DNA of 5,961 nt from positions 1 to 5,961 of the forward strand of contig JABITU010000298.1 of NCBI GenBank assembly GCA_018668195.1, in the 5' to 3' direction. Source of the stretch: Tateyamaria sp. (lineage in GTDB: Bacteria; Pseudomonadota; Alphaproteobacteria; Rhodobacterales; Rhodobacteraceae). Below are positions 1 through 5,855 of the stretch, in pieces; position 1 is the stretch's first letter; the number at the start of each line of letters is the position of its first letter. The translations under genes and the position numbers were made by a program. The notes below the pieces were generated by a model. The model saw nothing but the letters and a program-made list of their open reading frames with translations. It did no database searches and was not told where the DNA came from.

Positions 1-301
1 CGACCTCATTCACGATAGCTGGCCCCATTCACCGTATTCCAACTCGACGAAGTTCGATTAAAAGTTGGCGGGAAGGCGCGACCCCGAAATGGTCATGCCA
101 ATCAACCATGAATGTCTGCTCCCAAGAAGCCACAGGATTGACCTCGCACCCGCAGCGAACTTCCGGTTTCCACCCTTCACGCGCTTTAACTCACTCTAAA
201 GCTACTCACCAGAAAGCCTTTGGTGTATACATCTTTGACTGCCATCGATTGGGTCAGGCAGACGTCAGTGGCTTCAGGCTCCCGCAAACAACACTAATTC
301 T
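1..301. other. Left-edge stretch with no supported gene
   Basis: I find no protein-like reading frame here on either strand. One forward frame is free of stops from base 3 to base 308, but its translation is rich in Ser, Thr, His, Arg and Pro, has no recognisable motif, and runs into the end of the leftward gene at 302. It is therefore more likely chance. A small dyad, GCTTTA at 183-188 and TAAAGC at 197-202 with an 8-base loop, lies about 100 bases past the stop of that leftward gene. It has no adjoining T-run and I do not call it a terminator. The stretch could hold the decayed end of a gene lying further left, but I recognise nothing. Confidence 0.5.
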
Positions 302-673
302 TCAATAGCGCGCCCGGCCATCTTGCCCTAGCAACTTCGCGGGGCCTTCTTTTCCGCGCCAGACCAGTGATTGCGCGTCAAGCGCCGCGAGATTTACGTC
401 ACCTGCAATGATTTTATCGCAAAGCCACACTGCTCGTTCCGCCTGTTGGAATGTCAGGTTTTTATATGCCGGACGGTGAAGATGATCGTACCAAACACCA
501 CCGCAAATCGTGTCCAAAACGATCCGCTGGAAACAATGGTCATTGCGCACGGGCCAGTCGCTGTGCGTCGTGCGTGCAAGCCTTGGCATCACATCTTTGG
601 TCAGCGTCATGTATCGCGACACCATATCGGCGGTGCGTGGCGGTTGGGCAGGTGTCGTCAAATCCAATTCCAT
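302..673 (-). CDS. Small uncharacterised conserved protein (123 aa)
   Basis: The function is not known to me. The chosen start, Met at 673, gives a 123-residue soluble protein. An in-frame extension to 754 (27 more residues) reads as an unlikely low-complexity N-terminus and would overlap the promoter region of the divergent gene, so I reject it, although no good Shine-Dalgarno stands before 673. The core is distinctive: DWPVRNDHCFQRIVLD at residues 39-54, then ICGGVWYDHL at 56-65, RPAYKNL at 67-73 and SLVWRGK at 102-108. Its Trp, Cys, His and Tyr density suggests a compact folded domain. I recall close relatives in Rhodobacteraceae carrying the automatic name 'GCN5-related N-acetyltransferase', but I see no acetyl-CoA binding signature (Q/RxxGxG/A), so I do not adopt it. 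It is transcribed away from the methyltransferase/photolyase pair. Confidence 0.75.
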   Translation of the reverse strand: MELDLTTPAQPPRTADMVSRYMTLTKDVMPRLARTTHSDWPVRNDHCFQRIVLDTICGGVWYDHLHRPAYKNLTFQQAERAVWLCDKIIAGDVNLAALDAQSLVWRGKEGPAKLLGQDGRARY

Positions 674-774
674 AGGGCAGAGATAGCGCCCTCGTGGTCT
701 TGGCAATGGTTGAAACGTCGCAGTTTGAAGCACTAGACGCATGCCGGATGCCACCTACGTTACAGCTCATGACA
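674..774. promoter_or_regulatory. Divergent intergenic region, promoters unresolved
   Basis: These roughly 100 bases separate the starts of the leftward small gene and the rightward methyltransferase, so promoters for both must lie here or just inside the genes. The best rightward candidate is TTGAAA at 710-715, but at 17-18 base spacing the -10 position is poor (TAGACG at 734-739). I found no RpoE-type (TGATCC with downstream TAAnnT) or EcfG-type (GGAAC with CGTT) promoter, although photolyase genes in alphaproteobacteria are often under such control. The assignment is positional inference only. Confidence 0.3.
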
Positions 775-1581
775 ATGTCCGACACACGCCCATTGCGCCG
801 ATCTCTTGCCCTTATATTTGGACTATTCCGTACGCCAAACGGGGCGGCGCGCATTGGCATCGCGTTCTTTTATGGGCTCATTTGCCACGTGACATTCGCT
901 GCAGCCGTTCTTGCTCTGATGTTTGCTATGTTTTTCGGTATGTCCGAAAGCCTTGGCCGCGTGCCCGCACCGTGGGCGATATTTGCAAACATAGTCTTGG
1001 CCCTGCAATTCCCGCTGACCCATTCGCTTTTGCTGTCAAAACGTGGCGGGCAGGTTTTGGCCAAACTGGCACCGCGTGCATTCGGCCCGACACTCGCGAC
1101 AACGACCTATGCTATCATTGCTTCTGTTCAGTTGCTCGCACTGTTTGCGTTTTGGACACCGAGCGGGATCATTTGGTGGCAAGCCGAAGGTGTTGCATTT
1201 GCCATAATCTGTGGCCTCTATGCGGCGTCTTGGTTGTTATTAATCTGGGCCAGCTACGATGCGGGCGCAGAAGTGCAATCGGGCGCACTGGGATGGATGT
1301 CGTTGGCACAAAATATCAAACCGGTGTTTCCAGAGATGCCCACAAAGGGCTTGTTCAGCGTGATCCGCCAACCTATTTACGTGTCCTTCGCGCTGACAAC
1401 ATGGACCGTGCCGGTTTGGACGCCCGATCAATTGTGTTTAGCGATTGCACTGACGGCCTATTGCCTTTTGGCGCCGCGACTAAAGGAACGCCGTTTTACC
1501 AAACGGTATGGCGCAGATTTTGCAACCTACAAGCGCGACGTTCCCTACGCCATACCGCGCCTGTCACGATCCGAAAACTAA
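775..1581 (+). CDS. Integral-membrane methyltransferase, NnrU/MddA/isoprenylcysteine methyltransferase-like
   Basis: This is a predicted SAM-dependent methyltransferase of the inner membrane. With Met at 775 it has 268 residues; Met codons at 769 and 748 are also possible and none has a good Shine-Dalgarno. Hydrophobic segments lie at about residues 27-54, 66-87, 106-127 and 138-161, with a C-terminal hairpin at 199-234. After the fourth segment come the family's SAM-binding elements: RQPIY at 198-202 (family form RHPxY, so His is Gln here), ERRF at 238-241, RYGADF at 244-249 and YKRDVP at 252-257. This end matches the pattern seen in methanethiol S-methyltransferase (MddA), NnrU and isoprenylcysteine carboxyl methyltransferases. 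The fold assignment is fairly secure; the acceptor (methanethiol, a lipid, a thiol or another) is not. Its stop overlaps the ribosome-binding site of the photolyase gene, implying co-transcription. Confidence 0.8.
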   Translation: MSDTRPLRRSLALIFGLFRTPNGAARIGIAFFYGLICHVTFAAAVLALMFAMFFGMSESLGRVPAPWAIFANIVLALQFPLTHSLLLSKRGGQVLAKLAPRAFGPTLATTTYAIIASVQLLALFAFWTPSGIIWWQAEGVAFAIICGLYAASWLLLIWASYDAGAEVQSGALGWMSLAQNIKPVFPEMPTKGLFSVIRQPIYVSFALTTWTVPVWTPDQLCLAIALTAYCLLAPRLKERRFTKRYGADFATYKRDVPYAIPRLSRSEN

Positions 1582-1583
1582 GG
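1580..1583 (+). promoter_or_regulatory. Shine-Dalgarno AAGG for the photolyase gene
   Basis: AAGG ends 7 bases before the ATG at 1591 and overlaps the TAA stop (1579-1581) of the methyltransferase. This supports the 1591 start and suggests that translation of the two genes is coupled. Confidence 0.6.
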
Positions 1584-1590
1584 CCCAGCT

Positions 1591-2850
1591 ATGAAGACCA
1601 AAGCCATCATTGCTGACCTCAGCCAACAGCTAGAAATTCCGAATTTCAAACCGACACGGGCAGCGGGCCTTGCGCGACTGGCGCAATTTGCGGAGCGGAC
1701 GGGTGACTTATATGATCGGTGCCGCAACTACGACCTTGGACCGGAACATCGCGCTAATGTTTCCGCATTGTCGCCGTGGATACGGCACCGATTGATCACT
1801 GAAACCGAAGTTCTCACCGCCACCTTGGACGCGCATTCTTTCAACGCATCAGAGCGGTTCGTGCATGAGGTCTTTTGGCGCACTTACTTTAAAGGCTGGC
1901 TCGAACACCACCCAACCGTTTGGTCTGCTTATCAGGCGGGGCTATTACGGCAGTTGAAAAGCGCGGGCAAAGATCGCCGTCTCGCTGCCAATTATGCAGC
2001 CGCTATGGCCGGAGAAACAGGCATTGATGGCTTTGATGATTGGACAAAGGAATTGCTGACCACCGGCTATCTGCACAATCACGCGCGGATGTGGTTTGCC
2101 TCAATTTGGATATTCACGCTTGGCCTCCCTTGGGAATTGGGGGCTGATTTTTTCCTGCGACATCTTATGGACGGCGATCCTGCGTCCAACACGCTCGCAT
2201 GGCGCTGGGTGGCGGGGATACAAACCAAGGGCCGACCTTATGTGGCGCGGGTTTCCAACATATCCAAATTCACGGATCAGCGTTTTTCCCCTTTGCATCA
2301 ACTGAATACACAGGTTGAGCCATTGTCCGAGGAAGCCGATCATCAACGCCACCCTTTGCCCAATGCAGCAACATCCGCAGAAATCACAGGCGACTACCTG
2401 CTTTTGGTGACTGAGGATGATATGCAAGTGGAAGAGACATTACCGCACCCCCATGCAGCAAAGATCGGCGCGCTGGCGACTACAGGCAGGTCGCTGCTTC
2501 CCATTGGAAGTATCGCGCAGGCATTTGCCCGTGATGCCACACGCGATGCCTGTACGGGTGCGCAAATTATCGAGAACGAAATTTGGGCGGCAGACATCAT
2601 TGCTGCCTGCCAAACACACAATCTAAAGACCGTCGTAACAGGCTATGCTCCGGTCGGGCCCGTTGCGACGAAACTCGTGGCTATGGAACCTGCCCTTCAG
2701 GCGGAAGGGATCAAGTTATTTCAAGTCCGCCGCGCCTTTGATACGGTCGCATGGCCACATGCAACGAAGGGCTTCTTTGCGATGAAAAAGGGCATACCGC
2801 GTGTGTTGGAGAAACTTGGTTTGTCCTATGTCCAAAAACGTAGCCGGTGA
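1591..2850 (+). CDS. Photolyase/cryptochrome-family flavoprotein with FAD domain first (apparent circular permutation)
   Basis: The 419-residue protein begins directly with the helical FAD-binding domain of the photolyase/cryptochrome family (about residues 20-230). Visible elements, aligned by eye to E. coli photolyase, are SALSPWI 58-64, E93 and R97 in EVFWRTYF (E274/R278), TGIDGF 143-148, TGYLHNHARMWFASIWIF 158-175 with N163 and R166 (N341/R344), and DGDPASNTLAWRW 194-206. The last contains D194, D196, the flavin N5-side N200 (N378) and W204 (W382); W181 matches W359. After a linker at about 231-265, residues 266-405 look like an alpha/beta domain: strand GDYLLLVTEDD, VVTGYAPVGP at 348-357, GIKLFQV at 373-379, and WPHATKGFFAMKKGIP at 388-403. 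The last recalls the end of the usual N-terminal antenna domain. The likely role is light-driven repair of UV pyrimidine dimers or light sensing; the sequence does not decide which. The domain-family call is firm, the permutation an inference. Confidence 0.9.
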   Translation: MKTKAIIADLSQQLEIPNFKPTRAAGLARLAQFAERTGDLYDRCRNYDLGPEHRANVSALSPWIRHRLITETEVLTATLDAHSFNASERFVHEVFWRTYFKGWLEHHPTVWSAYQAGLLRQLKSAGKDRRLAANYAAAMAGETGIDGFDDWTKELLTTGYLHNHARMWFASIWIFTLGLPWELGADFFLRHLMDGDPASNTLAWRWVAGIQTKGRPYVARVSNISKFTDQRFSPLHQLNTQVEPLSEEADHQRHPLPNAATSAEITGDYLLLVTEDDMQVEETLPHPHAAKIGALATTGRSLLPIGSIAQAFARDATRDACTGAQIIENEIWAADIIAACQTHNLKTVVTGYAPVGPVATKLVAMEPALQAEGIKLFQVRRAFDTVAWPHATKGFFAMKKGIPRVLEKLGLSYVQKRSR

Positions 2851-3008
2851 CCTGGGGTGGCGTTTAGCGAGTTGGTAAACGTATCGGTGGTGATGAGGTA
2901 TGTGTCATTTGCCACGATCGGCCCAAAAGGAAAAGGCGCTGTGCTTCGTGATAGATTGACTGCAACGAAGTTGAGTTTACGTCTCACTCCGTGAGTTTGC
3001 CCCCGTTT
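2851..3008. other. Convergent intergenic gap with weak dyads
   Basis: This gap lies between the photolyase stop and the stop of the leftward flavoprotein, so transcription from both sides should end here. I see CTTCGT at 2944-2949 paired with ACGAAG at 2965-2970 (15-base loop), and a tighter CTCAC-TCC-GTGAG hairpin at 2983-2995. TGAGTTT also occurs twice directly (2972-2978, 2992-2998). None has a strong GC stem followed by a T-run, so no intrinsic terminator is called. Confidence 0.5.
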
Positions 3009-4391
3009 TCAGCGGAGTTCTGAACCCGCTTTGCCAGCATTTCTTCCCAGTACCATCGCCGAAAGCAACCCGTTGCCGGACAGATACCCGCTGTCATTGC
3101 TGCCAGAAACTCCGCAAGCGGCACCGCCACCGGCGAACAGGGTTCTGAACGCTTGCCCACTCGTTTTTAGGACACGACCGGATGTGTCGGTCTTTAGGCC
3201 ACCCTGCGTGTGGAACAAGGCACCGGTTACGCGGACCCCGACGTAAGGTGCAGACAAAGGCACGTCACCGAATGTTCGGCCAAAGCCGTCAGTCTCGCCC
3301 AAGGGCAGATCTGCGTGTGTTTCGCGCAGGGCTTGCGCCGGTAGCCCAAGTTGCTCAGCCAAATCTTCAAGGGTATTACTGGATTTTATTGCGCCCACGG
3401 CCTCGGCTTTTTTGAAATCTTCGAACTGACGGGCAATGCCTGCAATCCGTTCATCAAAGATCGCAAAGGCCTCACCATCGGGCTGGGATAAAACGGCGCG
3501 CGCGGCTTCTGAGTATCCTTGCGCTTCATTCCAAAAGCGCCGCCCGTCCTTGTTCACTTGAAAGCCGCCCTCGGTGATGACGGCCCAAGTGATCAGGATG
3601 CCGTGGGGATGGGCGACATTGCCATGCCCTTGATATGCACCAAGATGGGTGACCTGCGCCCCGATCTTATCGGCCCAAAGAATCGCCTCGCCCTTGTTTC
3701 CGTCATGGCCAAACCACAGGCCATATTTGATCTCGGGCATGTGCTGCCCGACCAACTCACGGTTGCCGCCAAACCCGTTACATGCCAGAATGAGACGCGC
3801 ACATTTGATCGTCTCCTGAGTGTTATCTGGTGTTGAGACGGCAACCCCCGTGACTTCGCCTGCCTCGTGGAACAGCGCGAAGGCCCGTCGCTCGCAAATG
3901 ATGTCGATCTCAAGCGCTTCACACCGCGCCCGCAGAGCGTCGATCAGCTCTGCGCCGGAGCGTGTTGGCAAGCCGTGCATGCGCCTGCGCGAATGACCGG
4001 GATAGTCAAAATTACTCACGACTGAAAACGGCAAACCATGCGCCTGCGCCAGCCAATCGATGACTTCAGCCGCATCGGTTGCAATCTGATCAACAAGAGC
4101 TTGATCGTTCTCGCCCTGGGCCTTGGCTTGAATGTCGCGGGCAAACAATTCGGCACTGTCGTTGATACCGGCGGCCCGCTGGATAGATGTTCCCGCAGCA
4201 GGTATGAGCCCCGCTGATAAAGCCGTAGAGCCGCTGGGAACGGCATCCGCTTCGACAACCAGAACCTGCTCGCCTTGCTGGTGCGCAGACAAGGCTGCTA
4301 CCATACCACATGCCCCCGCGCCGATGATCAGGGTTTCGCATTCGATATCGTAAGCGCTTCGAGGGGCAAGAACATCAATCTTTGGCATCAT
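3009..4391 (-). CDS. FAD-dependent oxidoreductase, fumarate reductase/dehydrogenase flavoprotein-like
   Basis: This 460-residue soluble flavoprotein belongs to the FAD-binding-2 family (fumarate reductase, tricarballylate dehydrogenase, ketosteroid dehydrogenase). It begins with a Rossmann motif: GAGACG at residues 24-29 and the ribose-binding Glu at 47. GSTALSAG (54-61) follows, then a second FAD segment around LILACNGFGGN (200-210), the family signature VNKDGRRFWNE (279-289), and the closing FAD elements HTQGGLKTD (394-402) and GSNDSGYLSGNGLLSA (430-445). It should add or remove hydrogen across a C-C bond beside a carboxylate or carbonyl. The closing segment lacks the NRLGGN pattern that carries the catalytic-site Arg of soluble fumarate reductases, so the substrate probably differs from fumarate. 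The ATG at 4391 (or 4388) is chosen over an in-frame GTG at 4418; it overlaps the upstream lyase gene by 17 bases. I see no signal peptide, haem motif or FMN domain, so its electron partner is unknown. Confidence 0.85.
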   Translation of the reverse strand: MMPKIDVLAPRSAYDIECETLIIGAGACGMVAALSAHQQGEQVLVVEADAVPSGSTALSAGLIPAAGTSIQRAAGINDSAELFARDIQAKAQGENDQALVDQIATDAAEVIDWLAQAHGLPFSVVSNFDYPGHSRRRMHGLPTRSGAELIDALRARCEALEIDIICERRAFALFHEAGEVTGVAVSTPDNTQETIKCARLILACNGFGGNRELVGQHMPEIKYGLWFGHDGNKGEAILWADKIGAQVTHLGAYQGHGNVAHPHGILITWAVITEGGFQVNKDGRRFWNEAQGYSEAARAVLSQPDGEAFAIFDERIAGIARQFEDFKKAEAVGAIKSSNTLEDLAEQLGLPAQALRETHADLPLGETDGFGRTFGDVPLSAPYVGVRVTGALFHTQGGLKTDTSGRVLKTSGQAFRTLFAGGGAACGVSGSNDSGYLSGNGLLSAMVLGRNAGKAGSELR

Positions 4392-5238
4392 ACCGTGCCC
4401 CGATTTCGAGTTGTTCACGGGTGCCGATCACATCGTTCAAACCATCGAAGTTAAACATGCGGTCTGCAAAAGGCTTGTTTGACCCGTTCGCATGGAGACT
4501 CTTGTAGTAGTCCTGCGCTGTGCGCCCGATTGCACGGACAATACCGCCCGGAAAAATCACAATCGAAAACCCTTGGCGTTCAAGGTCATCTGCGTCGGTG
4601 ATCGGGGTGGCACCACCTTCCACCATGTTGGCCAGCAGCGGGATACGGCCCGCGAACCGTGTTCCGATTTCTTCAAGTTGGGCGCGGTTCTGCGGCGCTT
4701 CGACAAAAAGTACATCTGCTCCGGCCTCAACATATGCCTCGGCGCGATCCAATGCTGCCGAAAAGCCTTCAACGGCGATGGCATCAGTGCGCGCGATGAT
4801 CAGGGTTTCCTCACTGGCGCGCGCATCCGCCATTGCGCTAATTTTTCCGGCCATTTCTGCAGTCGGGATCAGGGATTTATCTGCCAGATGTCCGCACCGT
4901 TTGGGGTAGCTCTGATCTTCAAGCTGTAGTGCCGCTGCCCCCACACGCTCATACAGGCGCATGGTTCTTTGGGCGTTCAGCGCATTTCCGAAGCCGGTGT
5001 CGGCATCAATGATAACAGGTAAAGCCGTGCGATCGGCAATCAGTGCCATCGTGTCTGCCATCTCGCTTGACGTGCTGAGGCCAATATCAGGGCGACCAAG
5101 CCGCGTGTATGCGACCCCCGCACCGCTCAGATAAAGGGTCTCAAAACCAGCATCTGTTGCTATCGCGGCAGTGAGCCCGTCATAGACACCGGGAGCCACG
5201 AGGATATTGCTTTGTTGCAGGCGTGCTTTCAGGCTCAT
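4375..5238 (-). CDS. Isocitrate lyase/PEP mutase-family C-C lyase (2-methylisocitrate/dimethylmalate lyase-like)
   Basis: This 287-residue TIM-barrel enzyme is of the ICL/PEPM superfamily, close in length to 2-methylisocitrate lyase (PrpB) and 2,3-dimethylmalate lyase. SGAGVA (38-43) matches the substrate loop of the family, DADTGFG (78-84) carries the Mg-binding aspartates, LEDQ (106-109) follows, and KRCGH at 113-117 is the mobile loop with the catalytic Cys115 that marks lyases rather than phosphonate mutases. IARTDAIA and NMVEGGATP (family NxxExGATP) complete the site. It should split a 2-hydroxy or branched dicarboxylate into pyruvate or a similar oxoacid plus a second acid. The C-terminus differs from that of PrpB, and no prpC, prpD or acnD lies in the window, so a propionate-cycle role is not supported by context. 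The ATG at 5238 is chosen because GGAGG stands 7 bases upstream; the start overlaps the preceding stop as ATGA. Confidence 0.88.
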   Translation of the reverse strand: MSLKARLQQSNILVAPGVYDGLTAAIATDAGFETLYLSGAGVAYTRLGRPDIGLSTSSEMADTMALIADRTALPVIIDADTGFGNALNAQRTMRLYERVGAAALQLEDQSYPKRCGHLADKSLIPTAEMAGKISAMADARASEETLIIARTDAIAVEGFSAALDRAEAYVEAGADVLFVEAPQNRAQLEEIGTRFAGRIPLLANMVEGGATPITDADDLERQGFSIVIFPGGIVRAIGRTAQDYYKSLHANGSNKPFADRMFNFDGLNDVIGTREQLEIGARYDAKD

Positions 5239-5855
5239 ATTGCGTCCTCCAACCATTCGCGCGCAGCGGCGCAGCTCATCTGGTGGGTCACAGTTCTAAG
5301 CGACAAAAGCGTGGCTTCATGCACGTCTTGCCGGAACGCGGCACAGCCGTCTGTCAGCATCACGGTTTCGACGTTGCGCAGGTGCGCATCGCGCAACGTC
5401 GAGGCGACGCCGCCGTTGGTCACGATCCCGCCAACGATCAGATGATCCACGCTAATAGCGCGCATGATGTATTCCAGACGGGTTTGATAGAACGCGGAAT
5501 AGGCCACCTTTTCTATCACAAAATCCGCAGGGTGTAGCGTGTCCACAACCGTGTGCCCGAAGGAGCCTGGCGCGAAATCGCCCTTGGCCAGAAAAGGGCG
5601 CAGCTCTTTCAGGTGAGGCGCGATCAAGGGCTCTCCGTCGCGGTCGGGCACCAGTGTGAACTGGGCCGAAAAGTAACGCCCGCCCTTTGCCCGGAGCGCG
5701 GCCACCAATGGGGCGACACGACCAGGCAGGGCTGCGATGGCCAACGCTGATTGCCCCGCGCGGCCGTAAGCGCCTTCAGGATGGATGAAGTCGTTTTGCA
5801 GATCAATCGTCAGCAGAGCCGTTCGGGACAAGTCCCATGTTTCTGGGGCACTCAA
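5235..5855 (-). CDS. Isochorismatase-superfamily protein lacking the nucleophilic cysteine
   Basis: This is a 206-residue single-domain alpha/beta protein of the isochorismatase-like hydrolase superfamily (nicotinamidase, N-carbamoylsarcosine amidohydrolase, maleamate amidase, ureidoacrylate amidohydrolase). The catalytic Asp18 sits in ALLTIDLQNDF (13-23) and Lys116 in FVIEKVAYSAF (112-122). The cis-peptide/nucleophile segment reads GGIVTNGGVAST at 142-153: where cysteine hydrolases have TNxCV, this protein has Gly149 (codon GGC at 5411-5409). By family knowledge, true isochorismatases also lack that Cys (Gly or Ser there), so a non-amidase reaction is possible, but so is a degenerate or regulatory protein. 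The start is TTG at 5855, supported by AGGAGG 7 bases upstream and a TTGA overlap with the preceding stop. Its place after a hydantoinase-type gene would fit hydrolysis of a ring-opened amide or ureide, yet the missing nucleophile argues against ordinary amidase chemistry. Confidence 0.85.
   Translation of the reverse strand: MSAPETWDLSRTALLTIDLQNDFIHPEGAYGRAGQSALAIAALPGRVAPLVAALRAKGGRYFSAQFTLVPDRDGEPLIAPHLKELRPFLAKGDFAPGSFGHTVVDTLHPADFVIEKVAYSAFYQTRLEYIMRAISVDHLIVGGIVTNGGVASTLRDAHLRNVETVMLTDGCAAFRQDVHEATLLSLRTVTHQMSCAAAREWLEDAI
5246..5250 (-). promoter_or_regulatory. Shine-Dalgarno GGAGG for the lyase gene
   Basis: On the minus strand GGAGG lies inside the end of the isochorismatase-like gene, 7 bases before the ATG at 5238. 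It fixes that start rather than the in-frame Met at 5256. Confidence 0.75.

Noticed and set aside
183..202. Dyad GCTTTA/TAAAGC as a terminator for the leftward small gene
   Set aside because: The stem is six mostly A/T pairs with no T-run, about 100 bases past the stop, which is within chance expectation.
3..308. Forward frame open for about 101 codons, with an internal ATG at 108
   Set aside because: The translation has no domain or motif and a Ser/Thr/His/Arg/Pro-rich composition typical of non-coding frames. There is no ribosome-binding site at 108, and it runs into the end of the better supported leftward gene.
674..754. N-terminal extension of the small leftward protein to a Met at 754
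   Set aside because: The extra 27 residues are unlike a folded domain and would fill the only promoter space between two divergent genes. The Met at 673 gives a natural N-terminus before the conserved core.
694..774. Extended start of the methyltransferase at 694
   Set aside because: The added residues are not hydrophobic or family-like and would leave only about 20 bases to the divergent gene. 769 or 775 fits the family start better, though no Shine-Dalgarno decides it.
741..1616. Long forward frame overlapping the methyltransferase (291 codons)
   Set aside because: It is the +2 shadow of the methyltransferase. Its translation is rich in Cys, Arg and Trp without motifs, whereas the other frame shows membrane helices and the SAM-binding signature.
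2944..2995. Short dyads between the convergent genes as intrinsic terminators
   Set aside because: Stems are 5-6 bp with no U-tract on either strand; kept only as a description of the gap.
4492..4929. Forward frames opposite the lyase gene (145 and 129 codons)
   Set aside because: These are antisense shadows of a gene with a full set of family active-site motifs, and they show no motif of their own.
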